NCBI RefSeq assembly: GCF_020360975.1
Contig: NW_025408671.1
Location: 3,162,001 to 3,226,000 of the forward strand
DNA from: Hirsutella rhossiliensis
Lineage: Eukaryota; Ascomycota; Sordariomycetes; Hypocreales; Ophiocordycipitaceae
Direction of reading: 5' to 3'
DNA: 64,000 nt
Part shown: positions 30,760 to 40,673 of the stretch, piece by piece
How positions within the stretch are numbered: the stretch's first letter is position 1
Layout: each line of letters begins with the position of its first letter
Position numbers and translations under genes: made by a program
The notes under the pieces: model-generated
The model's database searches: none
The model's input: only the letters and a program-made list of their open reading frames with translations
Told to the model about the DNA's origin: nothing

Positions 30760-32439
30760 TCATCGAGGCGCCTCTGGTTTTCGGTGCGTTGCCGCGTTTG
30801 CCTTACAAAGAATAAGGCGGGACTCAAAGCGGCCCCCATCTGCCGTGCCAATCTTTTCCAGCGATGGAGACATCAAGAGGTCAACCTCTAGATCCTCGGA
30901 CGATCCACTCAACGAGTCATCGCAAAAATGGACTTGCATGACTTCGGGATCAAAAGGGCGGGGGCCCTCATGCCGATACAAGCAAGTCGCGTCAATGGTG
31001 AAGATTGCCCTGGACCTCGTGATGATGACCATGAGCTCGCAGGCCTCGCGAAACAAAGTCGGGAGGATCCTGTCCCGCAATTCCTCATGAAACGGAGTTG
31101 GGGCGAAATTCGAAAAATGATCGAAGAACGTGGCGCTCAACTTCGTCAGGGCCTCGGGGTTCAAGCCTATGCCGAGGTCGATGTCCTTGGCAGTCTTATA
31201 CTTCATCTTGCTGACGAGATCGAGGTTTGTTTCGTTGCCCTTCTCGAGGTCTACACGGGGCGGTGGTCAGCAAGTTGATTACAACACTTCCATGACCAGG
31301 AAACCCGTTTCTGGAGCAAAACTCCAGCCGGGTAGGACGGGCTCACTTACCTCGCATTTGGCCAATCATGCGAACGAAAATCTCGCCAATCCTTCCGCCC
31401 CAGAGTCCGTTCCTTGCCTGGAAAACTTCGTAGCAGAGTATCCACCAGATGAAGCGTTGGATCAAGAAGCTGGCCAGGCGCGGTGACTGCTTGCATTCTT
31501 GGATGAGCAGGTCGATCGGGCGCCTGGTCATAACTACCTCAGGCTCTTTGAAGGGGTTGCTCGTGCAGGCAGTAGCAATCTTCTCGATGGTGAAGCTTAT
31601 AGAGCCCCATCTAGAGATAATCCAATCATCGGTCACCTTGTCGGGGTCTCCATAGTCAGGTTTTCTTTCGTTGAGAACCTCCTGGAGTTGCGACTGCCAG
31701 TGTTCGGCATTTTCGCTCTCTTTCTGCACTTTGTTCTCCAATTCCCGGTTTTCTGATTGCAGGCGCGAATTCCGATCTTGCAATGCGATCAGTTGCTCCT
31801 CAAGCTTTTGGGCTTTCTTCGGCGTGTTTGTCTGCTTCGTCGCCATCGTTTGAGCTCTCTTCAGCTGAGTACCCAGCTTCTTGGACTCTGCTTGCTGCTT
31901 CGCTAGCTCTTTCTTGGCAGATTCCGCTTCAAGCTGAAAACGTTTCGCCCCATCATTGGCTTCTTTCACCTCCCGGTCCTTTCGAACCAAAATGCCCTCC
32001 AGAGCAGAAATGTGGTGTTGGTAATGGTCTGGGTCTTTGGAAGCAGGATCGATTTTCGGTTTCTTGGCCTTTCCTACTTGCTCACGCGCAGTTTCATCGG
32101 GTCCTCTGCCGTGCTTCCCAGCGGCAACTTCTCCGGGATGCTTTGAGAGAGCCTCTGGGGTTGCTCCTATACTCGAGGAACTTGCGGAGTATGCGGAGCA
32201 CTCAAGAGTCTCGTCCGTGTCTTGGGACGAAGATGACAGCGTCGGCTGGTTGATACTTCTCCTGTATTGCGATTTGACGCCTGCAAGGCAGTCAGCCACT
32301 GAGCGAGGCTGAAGGTTTCAGAGTATTTATGGCCTCAAGACCTACTATTGAGACGGGTATCTCGAGCATTCGCAGCCGGGGGCGGCTCAGCAAGGTGGTC
32401 CACCTCCTGCTCATGTTTGGCTCTCGTCTTGGGCACCAT
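30760..32439 (-). CDS. coiled-coil protein of unknown function (504 aa)
   Basis: Three exons: 32439-32346, 32280-31351 and 31250-30760; introns have donors GTAGGT and GTAAGT, acceptors TTGCAG and GTGTAG, and all joins keep frame (505 codons with stop). The N-terminus (MVPKTRAKHEQEV) is basic and disordered, with a Ser-rich segment. Residues about 130-240 are heptad-type coiled coil with many Lys, Glu and Gln. The C-terminal half is a helical domain (WIISRWGSISFTIEKI; LASFLIQRFIWWILCYEVF) ending in a mixed region (FDHFSNFAPTPFHEELR; ELMVIITRSRAIF). It resembles uncharacterised fungal proteins sharing this C-terminal domain. No function is proposed. An unspliced reading would stop soon after exon 1 and again at the second donor. 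Confidence 0.75.
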
Positions 32440-33275
32440 GGTCTCCCGTTGGCCAAGGTGGGATCTGGTAAGCAAAGGCGATCTTCGGCGGTGAGAGAAT
32501 GAGACGAGACTGAACCAGCAGAGCTGTCTGTTCTCCACGATGCACGGAGGAGAAGATGGGTTGTGGGATGAGGGAGTTGAGGGAGTTGAGGGTTGGGAGG
32601 AAGAAAAAAAGGTATGCGCCCCGGGGTCTCCTAGAAGTAGCGGGAACAGCTCAGCTCTGGCATGACAATGGCTATTCTGAATAGAACCGCTCTCTTTCAC
32701 TAACTTGTTGTCCTGGTGACCACCAGCAAGGAGTCATCTCGGCCCTGAACAGCTTCCAGGGCCGTCGCCACAGTAGGAGAACGCAGCGTTCAGGCACACT
32801 CTGGCTCTGTGCCCGTACTTTGAGCTTCTTCTCCAGGCCATTTGCCCTCTTCACCGGCAACACTATGAAACTCGAGATGGACGAGATAACTTGAGTTGCT
32901 CGGCGGCGAGGCGAAGTAATGGCTCTCGGCCATCGCGGGCTTTCTTCAGCCTTCCTTCATTCTCTTTGGTTACTTTGCTGCGGCTTGGATTCGATTCGAT
33001 CACGGCAGATATTGTTCTTCAAAAAGCGAGCACTGGGCCATCTCCAGTCAACCAACCCCCCATTGTTCTGCAGCAACTTGCTCCGGTAGCTGCGGTAACC
33101 AGTCCAGATCGCTCAGTAGCTGCCAGCTGCACACGCAGCACTCTGGTGCTCAACCTGAGGCACCTGAATCTCCCTGGTTCTCCCCAACGCCAAGAATTCA
33201 TTCTATCCCTTCAACCTTGCACACCTTCTTTTCCACGTTCGAGGCTTTTCGCGCAAGGCACCCTGCGTATTCAGA
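32440..33275. other. divergent promoter region between the coiled-coil and Hsp70-like genes
   Basis: 836 bp shared by two genes transcribed away from each other. A T/C-rich stretch precedes the Hsp70-like ATG. No clear heat-shock element array was found by eye. Confidence 0.45.
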
Positions 33276-35549
33276 ATGGCTTCCAAGAAGCAGCCCATCG
33301 TCATCGGCCTCGATTTTGGCACAACGTACGTCTGCTTATCGCAACCCTCACTCACGACTCAAAGACTGACAGCCGAGAAACAGTCATTCGGGTATGGCCT
33401 GGGCTCCCGGTGGGAGCTACTCCACCCCAGTTTCTGGCTGGCCTGCGCGCCTCGGAGCAAACAGCGACAAGGAGAAGGCTCCGAGCGCCCTGGTATATCG
33501 GTCCAACTCGCGCCCGCCCTTTTGGGGATATTCCATCCCCCCTGACGAGACTCCCATCAAATGGTTCAAGCTGCTGCTGCTTGACGATGACGACCTGCCG
33601 CAGAACTTCCGACGCTCGGAGCATCTGCGCAGGGCGAAAATGCAAATCCAGCAAAACAACCGTCACCCCGTGGAGGTCATCGGGGACTATCTACGCGAAA
33701 TGTGGAAGCATGGCTTTCGGAACATTGAAGATTGCCTCGGCAAACGTCTTGTTTCTGCCTCGAGACTCGAGCTGGTCGTGACTCTACCCGCCATCTGGCC
33801 CCTCTACGCGCGCCAGAGGATGCGCGAGGCGGTGCAGCTGGCGGGGATCCTAGATGACCGAAAGGCCGGGGAAACAATCCTGAGCTTCATCTCGGAGCCC
33901 GAGGCTGCCGCCTTGGCCACCATGGAGGACTTTTCCGACATGGTCGAGTTCAAGGTGAGTTGGAAATGCAATGACTTCCGTTGATTGTTTGATCACCGTT
34001 GACATGCCTAGAAAAATGACCGCTTTGTCGTCTGCGATGCCGGAGGAGGCACGGTGGTAGGTGACTCCAAGCTGCCTTGGATCCTGTTTTTCCATCTCCC
34101 TCTTCGCCTGCTGACCGCGTTCAGGACCTCATCAGTTACAAAGTCATTCGCGAGAACCCGCCTCAAGTGAGAGAGTGTGTCCAAGGTGACGGTGAGTACA
34201 AAACGCGGTCGACTATATGGCATCTTGGCTCCAGCTAACAGCATGCACTCAGGCAAACTTTGTGGTGCCGTGTGCCTCGACGAGCGCTTTTTCCAGCTTC
34301 TCAAGTCGAAGCTCCCGCGTAATATCTGGGACAGACTTGGCAAGCCAGGAATTGACCACATCATGGACTTTCATTGGGAAAATGGCCTGAAGGTGCAGTT
34401 TCACCAAGACAGCACCGATCTGCAGATCCAAATGCCCTACGGCGGGACTCTCGAGACTCGCTTTCATCCTCCGAGATTGGATTTCAGCAGGTAAGTGCAT
34501 GACTGTTCCAGACAGGCATCGAGTCGGACTATGCTAACTGCCACCAGAAGGGAGCTGATGGATGTCTTCAAGCCCATCGTTGCCGAAGTAGTCGAGCTTG
34601 TTTTCAAGCAGATTCGCGAGGTCATGAAGATGGAGAAACGAGGCCCCAAGGTGAAGTCGCACCCTGGAGAAGATGGCGGCTCTCCGATGTGTGGTTTTGT
34701 CGGCTTTGCTAACACTTGCCGCAGTATGTTATCCTGGCCGGCGGGTTTGGCAAGTCACGCGTGCTGCGCCAAAGTCTCCAAGACTCCCTCGACACCGAGG
34801 GTATGAATACCGAGATATTGCAGGCCCGTGGCGATCGACCGTGAGTGGAAAGCCCCCTTGGTCTCTCAGAGACAGACGTGAATACGCATCTGACTCCTTG
34901 ACGCAGCTGGACTGCCGTCTGTCGCGGAGCCGTGCTCCGTGGCTTCAACAAATGCAGCCCGAGTCTCTTCACCATGGTGGACGGTCGCGTGGCCAGGGCC
35001 AGTTACGGGACGACTCTCAACATTCTGCCCTGGGACGCAAGCGAACACGACTCGCGCGACAGGGTATGGTGCAATATCCAGCGCGAGTTCCTGGCCGTTG
35101 ACCAGACCCAATGGTTTATCCAGATCGTAAGTCACATTGCGACGTCTTGACGGCTTGGCTGGTGCGGCCCGCTGACAGACGGCGTACAGGGGGAAACTCT
35201 GGCCACCGAGGAGCCTGTCACGCACAGCTTCTGGCAGGACTTTGACCAGCCCCAGGACTTCATCGAGACGGAGATCGTGTATTGTACCGCCAAGGATCCA
35301 CCATCAAGATGCGACGACTCGGTCAAGCGGCTGTGCTTGATCCGGTGGTCCAAGATTCCAAGCTTCGACAAACTCCCCGTCTGGATAAACCAGCAGGGTG
35401 GGCGTTTCCGCCAAGTCCACTACGAGCTCCGGATGGTCCCGGACGGCGCCTCCCTCGACTTTGAGGTCTTCTATGATGGCACAATGGTCGGCTCCAGGAA
35501 TGTCCAGGTTGACTGCACCGACAGCGGCGCCAAGGAGCAGCGACTGTAG
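33276..35549 (+). CDS. Hsp70-like ATPase domain protein, HSPA12-type (589 aa, nine exons)
   Basis: Exons 33276-33325, 33384-33954, 34012-34056, 34125-34191, 34253-34490, 34548-34650, 34725-34840, 34907-35126 and 35190-35549; all eight joins stay in frame. Actin/Hsp70 nucleotide motifs are in order: phosphate-1 GLDFGTTHSG (residue 11 on, split by the first intron), SEPEAAAL, phosphate-2 CDAGGGTVDL (about 215), and the adenosine motif LAGGFGKSRVL (about 362). The substrate-binding and lid domains of classical Hsp70 are missing; the C-terminus is a diverged beta-rich region. This matches the fungal 'Hsp70 family/HSPA12-like' group, which is expanded in filamentous ascomycetes and whose clients are unknown. 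Cytosolic by lack of any targeting signal. An intron placed right after the first phosphate motif is common in such genes. Confidence 0.92.
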
Positions 35550-35890
35550 GGGGAGGGCTATCTGACGTTGCTTGACGGAGAGGAGACATTTTCTGAGCTC
35601 AGAGTCCTGATCAATGCGCTTTTCCTGCGTGTCCGAAGGGCGGCAGCCAGGACGCGTGCGAGCTTTCATCAGCCTTGAGGGTTTTCTAGGCCTACATCTA
35701 TTCTTGCCCTTGTTCTCTTCTTGCACAAACTTGCTCTATCTCCTCCCTAGGCAGGCGGAAGATCTTTAGGCCACCAATAGAACGATACGAATTCCCTGAT
35801 TTCAGCCGTATTTTCTCCCTTGACACCCCGTTTCCCTTCTATTGTCCAGAATCCGCCGCATGCTCTCGCAGCGGGAAGCAGGAGCCTCCC
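35550..35890. other. 3' flanks of two convergent genes
   Basis: 341 bp between the Hsp70-like stop and the ERJ5-like stop; nothing recognised. Confidence 0.5.
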
Positions 35891-37254
35891 TTAGCGCTTT
35901 TTGCCCCGTCTCTTGTTGGCCTTGGGCCCTTGCTGGACGCCAGAGGCCTTGGCCTTGGACAGTGAGTCGGTGCTCTTGTCCAGCATCTCAAAGTCCTCTC
36001 CGGCGGAGTCGGTGCTCGGCGTCGCCTGCGGGGCGTCCGAGTCGTCGGCAGCGTCGTCCGAATCGATCTCGACTGCCTTGTTGGACGTGAAGCGACCGGG
36101 GCCCAGGTTGAAGAGCCAGATCGGGACGCGGACAACGGCAGTATCCTTGAAGGTCGGCTTATGGAGCTCGTTGGGCTTGATTTAGGTCAGCGTGGTGTTC
36201 CAGTCGACTGGAATCGGGACGGGAGCTCACGTCAAGAAGATATTCATTCACGTTGCCTTCCTCGTCCTCCTCTTCGAGAAAGACGTCACCCAGGGAGTCG
36301 ACGACGAGGATCTTGCCGTTCTCGGCGACAACCCTCTTGCGCACGCCCGAGGGCGCAGTGGTGCTCGAGGGGGTTTCCCGCGGAGCTGTCTGGGGCTTGC
36401 GGCTCTTCCTCTTGAGGCGTCCGCCGCCGTCCTCCCTCTTGGACTCCTTTTCCTGCATGCGCCTCTGCTTCCTGTTGGCGGGCAGAGGCGGAGGCGTCTC
36501 GTCGTCCGATGGAGGCGCAGGCGCAGGCTCGACGTTGGGGATGCCGAGGTTGCCGCCCCAGGCCTTTTCCCGGGCAAACTTGACGTAGCGGCCGACAAAC
36601 TCCTGCTGGCGCTTCCAGTTCATGTAGAGGATGAGGTAGTGGATGGCTCCGCCGCCCATGATGAAGACGCCGAGCATGACGGTGCCGAGGCCGGGGCGGT
36701 ACCTGGTGTAGTAGTAGTCGGTGCCCTTCCAGAGCGGGAAGCCGTGGGCCAGGAAGTGGTCATAGCGGTCCCGCGACGGCCCGCGCAGGATGTTGGCGAT
36801 GAGGGAGAGGCGGGCCTGGCGCTCCGAGGCGCTCTTGACGGCGGCCTTGACCTCGGCGGCGGTGGGCTGCTTGGGGCTGGCGTTGGGCTTGCCGTCCTTG
36901 GTTGCGCGGTCGTTTCGGAGCTGCTGCTTCACCTTGTCCGGGTGGAGGGAGCGCGACTTTTTGCGGTAGGCCCGGTTGATGTCCTCCTGCGAGGCGGACG
37001 CGGCGATGCCGAGGACGTCGTAGAAGGTGACCGAGGCGTTGGGCTCGTGCGCCGAGATTTCATCGCGGATGCGGAAGATTTCTCGATCTGGATGGAGGCA
37101 TATCAGTCAGTCGGAGCACGGCAGACATGTTTTTTTTGGGGGGGGAGTCCTCGAGAGAACGAAAGAGAACAAAACACTTGCCTTCCTTGCTCCAGGCCGC
37201 CGTGAGGGGAGCCAGGAGGGAAAGAATCCCGACAGAGAGGTAGGAAATCTTCAT
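35891..37254 (-). CDS. ERJ5: ER membrane J-domain protein, ERJ5-like (404 aa)
   Basis: Exons 37254-37182, 37087-36231 and 36175-35891; the joins keep frame. J proteins stimulate Hsp70 ATPases; Erj5 works with the ER lumenal Hsp70 Kar2/BiP. Residues 1-20 are a signal peptide (LSVGILSLLAPLTAA). The J domain follows (FYDVLGIAASASQEDINRAY), with the catalytic HPDK motif about residue 74. A transmembrane segment (GTVMLGVFIMGGGAIHYLIL) lies after it; the remainder is a charged cytosolic tail with Pro/Ser and Lys/Arg runs and the conserved NEYLLD and VVRVPIWLFNL blocks brought together by the last splice. Intron 1 uses a GC donor (GCAAGT) with acceptor ATCCAG, a rare but valid class. Intron 2 has donor GTGAGC. 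The start is fixed by the signal peptide. Confidence 0.93.
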
Positions 37255-37479
37255 GCTTGCATGGTAGGGCGGCGGTGGTGCTGCGTTGAGGCTGGCGAAT
37301 CGTGGGGAACAACAGCAGGGCCCATGTAACTGCTTGATCGATGCAAGGCCAGGTGGCTTGTTAGGTACTCGCGCAGGGGGGAAAACAGGGGGTGAGCTAG
37401 CTTGCGCTGCTGCTGGCTGGGGAACATACACAAGAGGGGTCTTATACTATAATTAGATGCAGTCATTCCATCGAAGTAA

Positions 37480-37551
37480 AGCAATTTGGCGCAGCGGAAG
37501 CGCGCCGGGCTCATAACCCGGAGGTCCCTTGATCGAAACGAGGAATTGCTA
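37480..37551 (+). tRNA. initiator tRNA-Met (CAT)
   Basis: 72 bases including the discriminator. The acceptor arm AGCAATT pairs with AATTGCT at 37544-37550, giving the A1:U72 pair of eukaryotic initiators. The anticodon loop CTCATAA (anticodon 37512-37514) closes on three G:C pairs (GGG/CCC). The T-loop reads ATCGAAA in place of TTCGA. All three are initiator hallmarks. No intron. The D-arm GGCGCAGCGGAAGCGC is the usual fungal initiator sequence. Confidence 0.96.
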
Positions 37552-37559
37552 AGATATTC

Positions 37560-37564
37560 TTTTT
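37560..37564 (+). terminator. RNA polymerase III T-run
   Basis: Five T residues 9 bases after the tRNA discriminator, following TC. Confidence 0.75.
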
Positions 37565-38746
37565 GACGTTTTCGGTGATTTTCCACTCACCCTTTAGTTG
37601 ATATACTCTTCTTCTCCTCCCTTATTTTTGTTCTTATTTTTGACTTTGCTTTCGGGGATTTTGCTGCGCGACAAAGCTGTGCAAGGTAAACCGTTAAGTG
37701 AAGGTTCACAACCTGCATGCTCTTCGACGGAGCCCGGATTTTATGCGCAGGTTGTACATACAAGCCATGCATCAAAGGGGACGACGTATGCCGATTGAGA
37801 TGGATATTACAATGCCCAGCACGCCTACCCCATCGCCTTGTTTCTTGCCGACATGATGCGTGGCGGGTTGCAGCCAGAGAGCAGGCGGTGGCTATAGGGT
37901 AGCAGTTGGCAGACGAGCCTGAGTCGCAACGTGTGTTGCCGACTGGCTGGCTGGCTTATTTCCGAGTCGCATACAGCTGCGCCCACGAGGACGAGCCCGT
38001 ATTATAAGCAGGAGAATAGGCATGCGTGCGACTTTGGGCTCTCGAGCGAGGCGACAAGGGCCCCTTCTTCGGGCATTGCGGGTAATTAACCGACTCACAA
38101 TTTTGCAACCCGGCCTTGGCTCGGGTGGACACAGACGCGCAAGGCGTGTCACGGATGCATTTCCACATGCACGGCATACGAGGCTGCTGTGTAGAAATCG
38201 AGACGTTTTTTTGTTTTTTTGAATGTCTTGAGTTGGCGGAAAACACATGCACATTGACTGTAACTACAGTACGCATATAAACAGCCTCCTGTCAGCATAG
38301 CACGGCAGCGGATGGAAGCCAGTGTTCACCGGCCTCTGGTACTGCGCCAGACACCCACCCAACTGACATTGCGCAGATAAACAAACAATGTACGGATAAA
38401 TACAGTTGGACAGACAAGGTCAATGGCAGGCCGGCATCCCGCCTCGGGCCCTTCCGGCTCCGGCTCCGTCCCCGCACCGGATACGAAATACATGACTTCC
38501 CAGAGCCGCGGATGGCGAAGTCCAGCCACCCCAATTAACGGGCCCCTCTAATTATTCGTTACTTCGTATCCGTACATGCATGTACAAGTTCATGCGGTCA
38601 ACGGGAGTGCTGACCGACGGCAGACCGCCCTGCACACCCTACTGTAGGTAGCATGTGCATGGACCTACATCTGCAAAAGCCCGCATTTTCCTCTGGCCCC
38701 CCCCCTCATCCTCCCCCGTCCCTCCTGCTTCTCCCCTTGCTTTTCT

Positions 38747-38748
38747 TG

Positions 38749-38782
<34 letters not shown>
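38747..38782 (+). repeat. (TG)n microsatellite
   Basis: About 18 TG dinucleotides with one C interruption. Confidence 0.95.
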
Positions 38783-38877
38783 CGCAGGTGTACAGATACA
38801 GAGCGTGAGAACGAACATCGGCGTGGCAAGCCCGTCCGAAGGGGAGAAATAAAGACGGTGTAGGGCCGGTGGACTAC

Positions 38878-39030
38878 ACCTTGCTTCTCACTCATTCACA
38901 CCCTCCCTCCTCACTCACACTCTCACATACTTACAATCCCTCTCTCACTCAACTTTCTCACACACCTACAACCCCTCCCCCCCTCACTCACGCCCTCCCT
39001 CACTCACTCACCCGCTCTCCTCCCCATCCA
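38878..39030 (+). promoter_or_regulatory. pyrimidine-rich leader (CTCACTC-type repeats)
   Basis: C/T-rich tract with recurrent TCACTCACA and CCCTCC units, ending about 20 bp before the ATG at 39052. CT-rich blocks commonly mark transcription start regions in filamentous fungi. Confidence 0.5.
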
Positions 39031-39051
39031 ACAGTGAACAGAGACGCAAAC

Positions 39052-39860
39052 ATGGGCTTCTTCTCCGACGGCCTCTCAGTCGGCCCCGGCGGCCTCTCGC
39101 GCCCCTCGCAACACCGCCGCCACTCGTCACGCTCTGTCCACAAGAAACGTCGTTCCCGCTCCAGCTCCCCGTCCCGCCCCCGCTCGCGCTCCAGCTCCCG
39201 CCGCCGCCGCTCCGGCCTCGGCTCCGGCGCCGCCCCCTTCGCCGCCCCCTTCTTCGCCGACAGCGGCTACCACAAGCACAATGCCTCGCGCGGGTCCTTC
39301 TTCGGCCTTGGCAACTCGAGCCGCTCCAGCTTCTTTGGCCTCGGAGGCTGTATGCCTCCCCCCCTCCCCATCCGCATTCCTCTCTTCGTGCCCCCTTGAG
39401 GCAGCCCTGCTCACCACCGCGTACAGCAAGCCGCCCGTCCTACTACAAGCGCTCCCCTCGCCACGGCTTCCTCCAGCGCGCATATCGCCAGCTCCGCCGC
39501 CTGCTGCGCGACCTCGTCCACTACGCCAAGCGCCACCCCTGGAAGGTCTTCTTCCTCGTCGTCATGCCCCTCGTCACCGGCGGCGCCCTGACCGCCCTGC
39601 TCGCCCGCTTCGGCCTGCGCATGCCCCCCTCCCTCGAGCGCATGCTCGGCGTCGCCTCCCGCGCCGCCGCCGGCGACGGCTTCGGTCTCGTCTCGGACGC
39701 CGTCCGCATGGCCGGCGACGGCTTCGCTTCTCCCCGAGCCCGTGACGGCCCCGACCTGCACTGGGAGCGCCGGACGTCTGCCTACAGCTCCGCGCCCTCG
39801 CGCCCCCGCGACGACGGCTGGGGCGAGAGCATCAAGGGCGTCGCCAAGATGTTTCTCTAG
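39052..39860 (+). CDS. RS-rich, single-pass membrane protein of unknown function (243 aa)
   Basis: Exons 39052-39349 and 39427-39860 (77-bp intron, donor GTATGC, acceptor GTACAG); the join gives 244 codons with stop and reads FFGLGGSSRPSYYKRSP across the junction. The N-terminal 60 residues are dense in Arg and Ser (SRSSSPSRPRSRSSSRRRRS), followed by two FFGLG repeats. A transmembrane helix lies about residues 143-165 (WKVFFLVVMPLVTGGALTAL) behind a basic LRRLLRDLVHYAKRHP segment, so the N-terminus is probably cytosolic. The C-terminus is Arg/Asp-rich. It looks like a protein conserved in Sordariomycetes without a known role. A different splice choice is possible but would lose the frame. Confidence 0.75.
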
Positions 39861-40673
39861 CTCGCCCCTTATCTTGTGCCTCGGTGACGTCTTCAAAGGC
39901 CGACGAGAGCTGGCGTTTTTCTCATGTATCGATCCTCCATAGACTTGCAACATCAGAACTCAGAACCCAGCAGTGTCATTAAAGCCTGCGAGCTCCCCAG
40001 CATAAAATGGTCCTGCTGCGCTTCACGTGGCGGCCGGTTGGCTTCGACTTCGCCCCAAGAGTCATACATATTATGGCTATCTTTAATTCGCTAACCCGGT
40101 CTCTCGTCTCGCTGCGGCCTTGATGCCCCATCCCGAGGCAGGCTGCCGCCCTGGTCTCATCGCATCCGATACCACTTTGATTCCAGCATATGTCATCGGG
40201 CGGCGGCCGTTTCGTATCTCGCCCTTCCGTGCCCTTCTTTCCCACCGGTGAGGGGAGCATCGGGCAGCCAATTTGTGCGATCATGCCAAATAACAATATT
40301 CGTGTGATCGTCAAGTCCGGCGCCCCTTTCTTAACCCTTGAGAAAATGTGTTCAATCTCATACCCTTTTGCTTATCGTCGGCGCCACTGCCTCCGATGGA
40401 AGGTGCCCAACCGCCCTGCCAAACATGCCTTCATTCCAGTCGGGGCCATCCGAGGCCAGGATGGACTTTCATCTCCGCAGGCGTCGAGTAGAAGGTGTAA
40501 AATGTCAAGATTTACATAACATCCATGTACATTCATAAAGCCAGACGAGGAACAAAAATGGAACAGTAAAAGGTCAAAGGTGTGACAAGGGAGAAGGCCC
40601 GTCTCGTCGCTGCCGACACGCCCAATCGCTCGCGGGCCGCTGGCAGGGTGACATGACGGTTGATGCATCCAAG
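39861..40673. other. 3' flanks of two convergent genes, nothing recognised
   Basis: 813 bp between convergent stops; short frames only. Confidence 0.5.

Larger units (their letters stand above)
37552..39051. other. intergenic and leader of the RS-rich membrane protein
   Basis: Apart from the TG repeat and the pyrimidine tract listed below, only short frames. The last 170 bp before the ATG are almost purely C/T with CA steps, which is typical of strong fungal promoters and leaders. Confidence 0.5.

Noticed and set aside
36192..37205. 337-codon plus-strand frame
   Set aside because: Antisense shadow of the ERJ5-like gene, whose J domain and signal peptide are clear on the other strand.
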